Positions 1-4,948 of a stretch of 5,452 nucleotides of DNA are shown in pieces. The stretch is from Thermoplasmata archaeon. GTDB taxonomy: Archaea; Thermoplasmatota; Thermoplasmata; Lutacidiplasmatales; UBA184. The DNA lies in assembly GCA_030039995.1 (NCBI GenBank), contig JASHUL010000043.1, positions 1 to 5,452 on the forward strand, given 5' to 3'. The position numbers and the translations under genes are program-made. The notes under the pieces were generated by a model that was not told the origin of the DNA, did no database searches, and was given only the letters and a program-made list of their open reading frames with translations. Position 1 is the first letter of the stretch; each line of letters opens with the position of its first letter.

Positions 1-816
1 GTCGGGATCCGCGATCCAGCCGGACCGGAGGACTCGGGCGAAGTCATGGGGGCGGCTCATCGAGGGGTAACCTCGGGAGGTCAGCCACGAGTGGGCCGTG
101 TCCGCGTCGTCGACCCAGAGCACGACCTCGCTGCGAGGAGGACCGCCGCCCCCGGCGAGCCCGTGCACGCGCCGCAACGCCTCGACCGTGGAGATCCCGA
201 GGCAGAGGTCGCCGAGCTTGACTTCCACATGCTCGGGCGGGCCCTCCCTCGGAGTTCGGAACGTCTCCGTGAACCCGAGCGCGTCCCGATAGAGTCGTAG
301 CGAACGGTCGACATCCTCCACGTAGAGATTGAAGAGAGGGTCGGAGAACCTCGGGGTCGTCCCCGCCGCGCTCGGACCGGTCGGGCCGTCGGCGACGCGC
401 GTGAAGACCACCACCCGATTCCCGTCGGGATCCCGAAGACGCGCGTCGCGAAGGGTGTACCGGTCGTTGCCAAAGTTCTCGGGCTCCCGTTCGGGCGGGA
501 CGCCGCGGGCCACCATCCAGGCGAACGCCGAGTCGACATCGTCCACCCACAACGCGAGCTCCCCCCGCGGGGGACCCGGGCGCGTCGCGATCCCGTGATG
601 CTTCTCGAGGGCTTCGAAGGTCGCGATCCCCCACGACATCGGACCGACGCGTAGCTCGACGTGGTCGGGGGAGCCTTGCGCCGGGGTTCGAAACGTCTCG
701 GGGAACCCTAGGACGTCGCGGTAGAAGTGAATCGACTTGTCGATGGCCGCCGAGTAGATGTTGACCTGGGGCTCCCGGAACCGAGGTCGGGCGACCGGGG
801 GGTCGGTGGCGGACAT
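1..816 (-). CDS. Tandem two-domain VOC (glyoxalase/bleomycin resistance-fold) protein, C-terminus cut by window edge
   Basis: The minus strand is open from the ATG at 814-816 to base 1, giving 272 codons with no stop, so the end lies outside the window. Two VOC domains are visible, at about residues 17-140 and 159-272. They align without gaps at an offset of 144 residues: NIYSAAID/NLYVEDVD, TFRTP at 41 and 185, DHVEL/EHVEV at 51 and 195, ALWVDD/VLWVDD at 88 and 232. Domain 1 ends with RLRDPDGN near 127-133; domain 2 has reached the equivalent WIADPD at the edge, so probably only the last strand and tail are missing. The VOC fold is known for small-molecule enzymes and binding proteins; the substrate here cannot be read from sequence. 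A TATA-like box lies about 30 bases upstream and no Shine-Dalgarno is seen, so the message is probably nearly leaderless. The gene is divergent from another VOC gene and may be co-regulated with it. VOC assignment is secure, function is not. Confidence 0.9.
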   Translation of the reverse strand, partial: MSATDPPVARPRFREPQVNIYSAAIDKSIHFYRDVLGFPETFRTPAQGSPDHVELRVGPMSWGIATFEALEKHHGIATRPGPPRGELALWVDDVDSAFAWMVARGVPPEREPENFGNDRYTLRDARLRDPDGNRVVVFTRVADGPTGPSAAGTTPRFSDPLFNLYVEDVDRSLRLYRDALGFTETFRTPREGPPEHVEVKLGDLCLGISTVEALRRVHGLAGGGGPPRSEVVLWVDDADTAHSWLTSRGYPSMSRPHDFARVLRSGWIADPD

Positions 817-840
817 CGCGCGGATCCCGAGGGCTCTCGC

Positions 841-852
841 GGTTACTTTACC
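841..852 (-). promoter_or_regulatory. TATA-like promoter of the two-domain VOC gene
   Basis: Read on the minus strand this is GGTAAAGTAACC, an A/T-rich island in GC-rich DNA. It is centred about 30 bases before the ATG at 816, which fits an archaeal TATA box with a transcription start a few bases ahead of the start codon. It is nearly identical to the box of the divergent gene. The assignment is by position and composition only. Confidence 0.55.
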
Positions 853-853
853 T

Positions 854-895
854 TGAACGGGAGACCACGGAACGGTCCACCGGGCGAACCGTTCA
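854..895. repeat. GAACGG half-sites in the divergent VOC promoter, candidate operator
   Basis: GAACGG occurs at 855-860 and 870-875 on the plus strand, and as CCGTTC at 889-894. The second and third copies form a perfect 7-bp inverted repeat (870-876 with 888-894, 11-base spacer). The first and third also pair over 7 bp (854-860 with 889-895). The sites lie between the two opposed TATA boxes, where a regulator could affect both genes. The hexamer also occurs inside coding regions of this GC-rich window, so chance is possible. Confidence 0.3.
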
Positions 896-910
896 GCGCC
901 GTCCCGGCCC

Positions 911-923
911 GGATTAAGTAACC
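911..923 (+). promoter_or_regulatory. TATA-like promoter of the single-domain VOC gene
   Basis: GGATTAAGTAACC is centred about 25 bases before the ATG at 942, the spacing expected of an archaeal TATA box feeding a leaderless message. No Shine-Dalgarno is present between the box and the ATG, which supports leaderless initiation. Its last 10 bases match the opposing box at 9 of 10 positions in inverted orientation. Confidence 0.6.
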
Positions 924-941
924 ACGCTCGGTGCCGTCCCC

Positions 942-1388
942 ATGTACCTGAGCTACTACGGGATTCGGGTGACGGACCTCCCGAAATCGATCGACTTCTA
1001 CATGCGGACCTTCGGACTCGTGTTGCATCCGGGAAGCCAGGTGCCCCCCGAGAACCCGAAGGAGGCGACCGGCGTGATGCTGGTGGACCCTCACTCCGGC
1101 CTCCGCATCGAGTTGAACTACTACCCCGAAGGCAACCCGTACGCGGTCCCCTACGTGCCCGGCGAGGGCTGGGACCATCTCGGGTTCCGCGTGGATGACC
1201 TCGATCGATTCCTCGCGAAACTGGCCGCCCAGGGGATCGCTCCCGAGAAGATGAAGCACTATGACGGACCGATGTTGTCGACCCCGAACTTCCGCGTCGC
1301 GTACTTCCGGGACCCGGACAACAACCAGATTGAAGTCTACGATTCCCCCGGCGCGGACCCGGAAAAGTACGACCGGAACGCGTACTGA
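942..1388 (+). CDS. Single-domain VOC family protein (glyoxalase/dioxygenase superfamily)
   Basis: This is a 148-residue protein, a usual length for a one-domain VOC protein. It begins with a YYGIRVTDLPKSIDFY strand-helix unit (5-20), has GLRIELNYY at 53-61, DHLGFRVDDLD at 78-88 and closes with YFRDPDNNQIEVYD at 121-134. Against glyoxalase I-type metal sites, E57, H79 and E131 sit where metal ligands are expected. The first ligand position, usually His, appears to be Tyr5. A metal-dependent lyase, isomerase or dioxygenase is therefore possible, but the substrate is unknown. The ATG at 942 is chosen because the TATA-like box lies 25 bases upstream and the fold begins at once. The gene is divergent from the two-domain VOC gene and converges on the methyltransferase with a 25-base gap. 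The proline- and tyrosine-rich loop at 59-73 may form part of the pocket (inference). Confidence 0.9.
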   Translation: MYLSYYGIRVTDLPKSIDFYMRTFGLVLHPGSQVPPENPKEATGVMLVDPHSGLRIELNYYPEGNPYAVPYVPGEGWDHLGFRVDDLDRFLAKLAAQGIAPEKMKHYDGPMLSTPNFRVAYFRDPDNNQIEVYDSPGADPEKYDRNAY

Positions 1389-1405
1389 GACGAAGCCGGA
1401 CAGGT

Positions 1406-1428
1406 CGCCGCGGCTATCGGCCGCGGCG
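1406..1428. repeat. GC-rich hairpin at the convergent junction
   Basis: A perfect 9-bp inverted repeat (1406-1414 with 1420-1428) encloses a 5-base loop, TATCG. It overlaps the stop codon and last four codons of the methyltransferase gene and lies 18 bases beyond the VOC stop. It could stabilise or end transcripts from both sides. No T-tract follows on either strand, so a standard archaeal terminator is not shown. Confidence 0.45.
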
Positions 1429-2052
1429 CCGACCCGGCCGTTCGAGGATCACTTCGAAGAAGTGCCAGTGCTTGGGGCCCTCGAACGAACGGCCGTCCTC
1501 GACGGTCTCGCGCAGTAGCTCGAGCTTCCAGCCGCGGGACAACCCGGCGATCTGTCGGCGGCTATGGAACGAGAACCGCCGTTCCCCCCGCCACTCGTCT
1601 CGATCGCCGAACAGCACGACCGCCACGTGGCCTCCCGGCCGGACGGCGCGCCGAACGTTCGTCCACAACTCCGGGAAGCGGTCAGGGTCGCAGAACGGGA
1701 GCGAGAAGCTCGCGTACACGAGGTCGGTCGGAGGAAACCGGAGTCCCTCCATCGGTGCGACGAGTGTCGTCAGGCGCGACCGCCATCGGGGCGGAACCCG
1801 TCGGGCGAGGAACTCCGCGGCCGAACTCTCCGCGTCGATGGCCAACACCTGCCAGCCCCGTCGGAGCAGTTCGAGCGTGTCGTTCCCGGCGCCGAATCCG
1901 ATCTCGATCGCTCTCCGGTTCCCCGGCGACTTCCGCTCCCACTCGACGTGATTTAGGACCTGGAGAAGGAGGTCGCGCGGCGGCCGCTTCGAGGTCCATC
2001 GGTAGTACGCGGGCCACTTGTGGGCGACCGGCCTACCGTCGCACTTCGTCAC
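1414..2052 (-). CDS. Class I SAM-dependent methyltransferase
   Basis: The protein has 212 residues, typical of a small stand-alone methyltransferase. Motif I is at 49-59 (IEIGFGAGNDT, with E50-x-G-x-G-x-G), the SAM-binding glycine loop. An acidic residue ending strand 2 is D73 (VLAIDAES). A motif IV-like region is LVYASFSLPFC at 111-121, followed by RRAVRPGGHVAVVLFG at 134-149, the usual motif V/VI helix and strand. The end, HWHFFEVILERP (195-206), forms the last strand. The layout resembles TehB-like and general Methyltransf_11/25 families; the substrate cannot be told. The start is GTG at 2052: an in-frame stop lies at 2077-2079 and no other start codon falls between. A TATA-like box about 29 bases upstream supports this start. 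The gene lies 143 bases downstream of the membrane-protein gene on the same strand, with its own apparent promoter. The basic tail (GRRRGR) overlaps the junction hairpin. Confidence 0.88.
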   Translation of the reverse strand: MTKCDGRPVAHKWPAYYRWTSKRPPRDLLLQVLNHVEWERKSPGNRRAIEIGFGAGNDTLELLRRGWQVLAIDAESSAAEFLARRVPPRWRSRLTTLVAPMEGLRFPPTDLVYASFSLPFCDPDRFPELWTNVRRAVRPGGHVAVVLFGDRDEWRGERRFSFHSRRQIAGLSRGWKLELLRETVEDGRSFEGPKHWHFFEVILERPGRRRGR

Positions 2053-2076
2053 GCCCCGCGTCGAGCGGATCCCCCG

Positions 2077-2088
2077 TCAAAAGGTGTG
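2077..2088 (-). promoter_or_regulatory. TATA-like promoter of the methyltransferase gene
   Basis: On the minus strand the sequence is CACACCTTTTGA, centred on TTTT about 29 bases before the GTG at 2052. It is the only A/T-rich run in this gap. It also follows a hairpin at 2090-2112, so the T-run could instead help end the upstream transcript. The spacing favours a promoter role; both may hold. Confidence 0.4.
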
Positions 2089-2089
2089 C

Positions 2090-2112
2090 CCCGGGTTCCC
2101 GGCCGACCCGGG
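2090..2112 (-). terminator. Hairpin followed by a short T-run, possible terminator of the membrane-protein gene
   Basis: A 7-bp inverted repeat (2090-2096 with 2106-2112, CCCGGGT/ACCCGGG) has a 9-base spacer. On the minus strand it is followed seven bases later by TTTT. It lies about 85 bases past the stop of the membrane-protein gene. The T-run is short and offset, so the terminator call is weak. As DNA it could also be a site for a regulator of the methyltransferase promoter just downstream. Confidence 0.25.
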
Positions 2113-2195
2113 CTGAGAGGTTCCTCGAGCGCCTGTCGATCGCCGCCTCCGATCGTCTCCGGAGCGCTCCCACCGACCCGTGGGGCGACCTTCGC

Positions 2196-2939
2196 CTAGC
2201 CCGTTCCCAGGTCCCGATAGATTGACGTCCGGGCTGCCTTCTTTCCTCCCGGAAACAGTCGAGAGCGCACGCGAAGGTACCCCCAGGCGAACAGGGCATA
2301 CGGGACGACGGAGAAGATGCTGAACCAGAGCAACTGGCCCTGGATATCGGTCAGCGGGGTGGTGTTCACGACGCCCATCTGTGCGTCCGTGATCACGGCG
2401 GTGAACTCGCTCCAGATGGTGGAGAACTCGACGACGCTGAGTACGAAGGAGGCGCCGAAGGCCGCCCACAAGATGCCCCGCGAGAGCCCGTCGGCCCGAC
2501 CGTACGGTAGCGCGACGAACCCGAGCGCGCAGACCACCGTGAACGCGAACGTGCCGAGGACGAAGAAATCCAGGTCTTGCTGGAGGATCGCCAGCGCCGT
2601 GGACGCCGACAATCCGGACTGGGCCGTCAGGGAGCTCAGCCGGAGGTCGAACAAGACCTCGACTGTGAGCAAGCCGATCAGCCCCAGCAAGAGGAGTACC
2701 GTGCCCCGAGCGACCCACCGACGGTGCGACTCCGCGAACGCGCGACGTCCGAACCACAGGAACATCACCCCGCCGAGCAGCAACAGTGCCCCGACGTAGG
2801 AGATGTACGGGACCCAGAACAACAGGAAGCCGATCACCATCAGCCGCAGGCCGGTCCAGGTGTGGTTGCGCATCCGCGCGAGCGACTGGGACGAGACCAT
2901 CGCGGACGGGGGAACTGCGGACGGCGCTCGGACGGACAT
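2196..2939 (-). CDS. Uncharacterised integral membrane protein with about six membrane segments
   Basis: I do not recognise the family. The protein has 247 residues. Hydrophobic stretches lie at about 31-46, 48-64, 80-97, 125-144, 155-172 and 203-222, giving roughly six membrane helices with a polar N-terminus of about 30 residues. Basic clusters follow helix 2 (GRRAFAESHRR, 64-74) and helix 6 (RVRSRLF and GGKK, 223-234), which by the positive-inside rule suggests both are cytoplasmic. A more polar stretch at 173-202, containing WSEF and TDAQ, probably forms an external loop between helices 5 and 6. No catalytic motif or transporter signature is visible. The ATG at 2939 is used; ATG codons at residues 14 and 23 are alternatives, since the first 25 residues look nonspecific. 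A TATA-like box lies 34-37 bases upstream and a palindrome abuts the start. It is 97 bases downstream of the M29-like gene. Confidence 0.82.
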   Translation of the reverse strand: MSVRAPSAVPPSAMVSSQSLARMRNHTWTGLRLMVIGFLLFWVPYISYVGALLLLGGVMFLWFGRRAFAESHRRWVARGTVLLLLGLIGLLTVEVLFDLRLSSLTAQSGLSASTALAILQQDLDFFVLGTFAFTVVCALGFVALPYGRADGLSRGILWAAFGASFVLSVVEFSTIWSEFTAVITDAQMGVVNTTPLTDIQGQLLWFSIFSVVPYALFAWGYLRVRSRLFPGGKKAARTSIYRDLGTG

Positions 2940-2958
2940 CCCGGAGGGAACTCCGGGA
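2939..2958 (-). repeat. Perfect palindrome abutting the membrane-protein start codon
   Basis: An 8-bp inverted repeat (2939-2946 with 2951-2958) has a 4-base spacer. On the minus strand the arms are TCCCGGAG and CTCCGGGA, and the last A is the first base of the ATG. It lies between the TATA-like box and the start codon, over the expected transcription start. It may be a repressor site in DNA. If transcription starts further upstream it may be a hairpin controlling the start codon; the GGAG in its first arm could then act as a Shine-Dalgarno. Confidence 0.4.
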
Positions 2959-2970
2959 CGGGGCGGTCTC

Positions 2971-2980
2971 CCTTAACGTC
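2971..2980 (-). promoter_or_regulatory. TATA-like promoter of the membrane-protein gene
   Basis: The minus strand reads GACGTTAAGG, with TTAA 34-37 bases ahead of the ATG at 2939. It is the only A/T-rich element in the 97-base gap after the M29-like gene. The spacing predicts a leader of about 8-10 bases. The box is short, so the call is tentative. Confidence 0.4.
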
Positions 2981-3036
2981 CCCTGGAGCGATCGTCGGAG
3001 GCGGCGGGCCGAAGCCGGCTGGGGGACCACCCGCCG

Positions 3037-4140
3037 TCAACGGGGAAGCCGCAGCGGCTTCCCGTCGACCTCGACTCGAGCGCCGACGTTGACCACGATC
3101 CCGGTGAATTTGGCCGTGTTCTTCCCGCCGGGGGTGAACGCGTTGTTCCCGACCGCCACCGTGATCGCCCCGGCCTCCCGGTCTTCCATCTGCGGCGTGT
3201 TGTGGAGCTTGGGGTTCAACCCGATGGCGAGATATCCGGGCCGGTCCCGCCCCTTCCCACCCTTGGCGTACGGTTTGTCGAAGAACGAGGCCCCCTCGTC
3301 GAAGTGGTGTCGCACGAGACGTCCGTGGCGGAATTCGAACCGACCCCCCGTCGACATGCCGACCTCGTTGTAGCTCGAGCGATTGGCCACGATCGTGCCC
3401 TCCGCGACCGACTCGTCGAGGGCGACTCGGACGACTCCCGCCGGTAGCAGGCTCAGCATACCGAACGGGGTGCGCTGGTCCTTCTTCGAGACCCGGCCGA
3501 TGTCCACCCGCGCCTCCCGGTGTTTGAGACCGAGCGTCAGGTCGGTACCGTGGTCGTCGAAGATGCGCACGCGACGACCACGTTCGAGCGCGCGGGCGAG
3601 CGGGCGGCCCGCCGCGGCGAGCGCGTCCGGGTCGACCATGGTCGCGTCGACCAGTTGGTCCATCCACTTCGCGAGGTCGACGTCGTAGGCCTTGGCGAGA
3701 TTCGGGAACGGGCGGCCGATGTCGAGCCGGCTCCCCCGGAGGCCCGCCTTGGAGGCCGCTTTGTACCAGGCCGGGTTCCATCCGAAGATCTTGTCCGCGC
3801 GACCCGGGTCGAGCGCTTCCATGCGGATCCGGTCGCCCGCGTTCCACATGTGGATGTAGACGTTCGTCTTCCCGAGCGCCGCCCACTCATGCGCCGGCGC
3901 CGCGCCGAGGACGTCGTCCTCATGGGCGTCGACCGACTCCCAGAACGAATCGTCGTTGTCGTAGAGCACCAACGGATGGGCCTTGAGCCGACGCGCCTCG
4001 CGGGCGAGGGCGGTGGCCCACGGGAGCAACCGGTCCCACCCCTCGATGATGACGTTCTCTCCGGGTCGGACCCGAAGGTTCTGAGAAAGTACGGCTTTCG
4101 CGAATCGTGCCTCACGGCTCGACGGGGACTTGGCGGCCAT
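3037..4140 (-). CDS. Aminopeptidase T (M29/AmpS)-family protein, probably lacking the metal site
   Basis: The protein has 367 residues, slightly short for the M29 family (about 370-410). The N-terminal half matches the family: FAKAVLSQNLRVRPGENVIIEGW (13-35), HPLVLYDND (55-63), then WNAGDRIRMEAL (99-110). The C-terminal half has GTDLTLGLKHRE (198-209), LLPAGVVRVALDESVAEGTI (231-250), GGRFEFRHGRL (265-275), YLAIGLNPKLHNTP (303-316) and GNNAFTPGGKN (331-341). Known M29 enzymes bind two metals through Glu in a P-x-GEV motif, Glu in GEL.G.N, His in GT.HIA.G and an H-x-D pair. By my alignment these are V236, Y303, T327 and K344/T346 here. Ordinary aminopeptidase activity is therefore doubtful, although the scaffold is retained. 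The ATG at 4140 is supported by a TATA-like box 25 bases upstream. It is divergent from the MscS-like gene. Family membership is firm; loss of activity is inference. Confidence 0.85.
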   Translation of the reverse strand: MAAKSPSSREARFAKAVLSQNLRVRPGENVIIEGWDRLLPWATALAREARRLKAHPLVLYDNDDSFWESVDAHEDDVLGAAPAHEWAALGKTNVYIHMWNAGDRIRMEALDPGRADKIFGWNPAWYKAASKAGLRGSRLDIGRPFPNLAKAYDVDLAKWMDQLVDATMVDPDALAAAGRPLARALERGRRVRIFDDHGTDLTLGLKHREARVDIGRVSKKDQRTPFGMLSLLPAGVVRVALDESVAEGTIVANRSSYNEVGMSTGGRFEFRHGRLVRHHFDEGASFFDKPYAKGGKGRDRPGYLAIGLNPKLHNTPQMEDREAGAITVAVGNNAFTPGGKNTAKFTGIVVNVGARVEVDGKPLRLPR

Positions 4141-4160
4141 GCGTCGACATCGGGAGAGTC

Positions 4161-4168
4161 CTATTTAG
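4161..4168 (-). promoter_or_regulatory. TATA-like promoter of the M29-like gene, possibly bidirectional
   Basis: The minus strand reads CTAAATAG, centred about 25 bases before the ATG at 4140, the expected position for a leaderless archaeal message. It is the clearest TATA box in the window. It is also the only A/T-rich element in the 186-base divergent gap. Its plus-strand reading (CTATTTAG) is TATA-like too, so it might also serve the MscS-like gene through a leader of about 135 bases (inference). Confidence 0.6.
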
Positions 4169-4237
4169 CCCCGGGGCGCGGACCATTCGCGAACCGTGAG
4201 GTTGCCCTCGACACGCGCGTCGCGGGTGCCCTTCCCT

Positions 4238-4254
4238 CGGGCCGGACCGGCCCG
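4238..4254. repeat. Perfect 17-base palindrome upstream of the MscS-like gene
   Basis: The sequence CGGGCCGG-A-CCGGCCCG is an 8-bp inverted repeat around a single central base. It lies in the gap between the divergent M29-like and MscS-like genes, about 73 bases before the GTG start of the latter. As DNA it could be an operator. As RNA it could fold into a 7-bp stem with a GAC loop in a leader. GC-rich DNA produces such palindromes more often, so function is unproven. Confidence 0.35.
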
Positions 4255-4315
4255 GCTCCTCCCCGGGCGACGGGACGCGATCGGCCGGTGCGCCGGAGAC
4301 GGGTTCGAAGACTTC

Positions 4316-4321
4316 AGGAGG
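4316..4321 (+). promoter_or_regulatory. Shine-Dalgarno site deciding the MscS-like start
   Basis: AGGAGG lies five bases before the GTG at 4327 and fixes that start over the later in-frame GTG at 4348. No other gene in the window has a strong site like this, implying a message with a real leader here. Confidence 0.65.
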
Positions 4322-4326
4322 GGGGC

Positions 4327-4848
4327 GTGGATTCGGGCGGAGCGGCCGTGTGGATCTCCGAGCAGCTCGCTCTCGACATCTTGCTGGCCATCGTCTTGCC
4401 CGCGGTCGTAGGGATCGTCCTCGCCCGGTGGGCCGGCGATGAAGCGCGGGGGCACGGATGGCCGCCGCTCCGCGTCCACTCGCTCCGCGTGACGATCACC
4501 TGTATCTGGGTCGCGATCGTCGTCGGCGGCTCGGCCGTCACCCTCAGCTCCTACAGCATCCTTTCGGCCCTGACGCTGTCCGCGATCGCGGGGGTGGCGA
4601 TCACGCTCGCATTGCAGACCACGCTCCAGAACATCATCGCCGGCTTCATTCTGATCCGGAACCGCTTCTTGCACCTCGGAGACCAGGTCCAGTTCAGCGG
4701 GGTGAAGGGCACGGTGGTGGGCCTCGGCTTGATCGAGGTCGTGATCCGGACGGACACGGGGGCGCTGGCGATGGTCAGCAACGCGAACCTTCTGTCCGGG
4801 CCGCTCATCAACCTCACCGCTTCGACCCGGCTCTCGGGCGAGTACTAG
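4327..4848 (+). CDS. Small MscS-family mechanosensitive channel-like protein
   Basis: Starting at the GTG at 4327, the protein has 173 residues. Two membrane helices lie at about 14-33 and 53-73. The third, at 78-110, is the MscS pore helix: small residues in SAIAGVAITLALQTTLQNIIAGFIL (85-109), followed by RNRFLHLGDQV (111-121). The beta domain follows (FSGVKGTVVGLGLIEVVIRTDTG, 123-145, then MVSNANLLSG and INLTAS, 149-166), which corresponds to the usual iPN..l....i.N. segment. MscS channels form heptamers that open under membrane tension and release solutes during hypo-osmotic shock. MscS of E. coli has 286 residues; here the protein ends just after the beta domain and lacks the C-terminal alpha/beta vestibule. 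The start is set by AGGAGG five bases upstream; no in-frame start codon was found in the intergenic stretch before it. It converges on the DHFR-family gene across 100 bases. Fold is confident; gating is inferred. Confidence 0.87.
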   Translation: MDSGGAAVWISEQLALDILLAIVLPAVVGIVLARWAGDEARGHGWPPLRVHSLRVTITCIWVAIVVGGSAVTLSSYSILSALTLSAIAGVAITLALQTTLQNIIAGFILIRNRFLHLGDQVQFSGVKGTVVGLGLIEVVIRTDTGALAMVSNANLLSGPLINLTASTRLSGEY

Positions 4849-4948
4849 GTCCGCCCCGCCCGGGATCGCGGGCACGGTGCACGGGGGACGCGCGGCGGCC
4901 GGCAGTTTCTCGGGCGCCCCGTCCGCCTCGGCGACCCGCTCCCTCGCG
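4849..4948. other. Convergent intergenic gap, no feature recognised
   Basis: The 100 bases between the MscS-like and DHFR-family stop codons are very GC-rich and hold no open frame of note. A short 5-bp inverted repeat lies near 4858-4873, and one TTT run occurs near 4907. Neither is strong enough to call a terminator. Confidence 0.5.

Noticed and set aside
44..634. Minus-strand open frames inside the two-domain VOC gene
   Set aside because: They are frame-shifted readings of the VOC coding sequence, with Arg-rich translations and no domain features.
2161..2170. Ten-base perfect palindrome GGAGCGCTCC in the gap after the membrane-protein gene
   Set aside because: It is short and GC-rich, with no relation to a promoter or T-run. 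Such palindromes are expected by chance in this composition.
2077..3030. Minus-strand open frame of over 300 codons overlapping the membrane-protein gene
   Set aside because: The translation is Arg-, Pro- and Gly-rich and low in complexity, as expected for an out-of-frame reading. The overlapping frame gives coherent membrane helices.
2840..3886. Minus-strand open frame overlapping the M29-like gene
   Set aside because: It is an out-of-frame shadow with an Arg/Gly/Pro-rich translation. The other frame matches a known family end to end.
1414..4140. Methyltransferase, membrane protein and M29-like gene as one operon or new system
   Set aside because: The gaps are 143 and 97 bases and each gene has its own TATA-like box. 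There is no functional link between the families, so adjacency alone does not support a system.
3520..4326. Long plus-strand open frame running through the M29-like gene into the MscS-like gene
   Set aside because: It is antisense to a well-supported gene and its translation is Arg/Val/Pro-rich without a fold. It is open only because of GC-rich codon bias. The channel begins at 4327 with a proper Shine-Dalgarno.
4196..4411. Small plus-strand open frame before the MscS-like gene
   Set aside because: It has a GTG start without a ribosome site, a basic low-complexity translation, and overlaps the channel gene in another frame. No support for expression.
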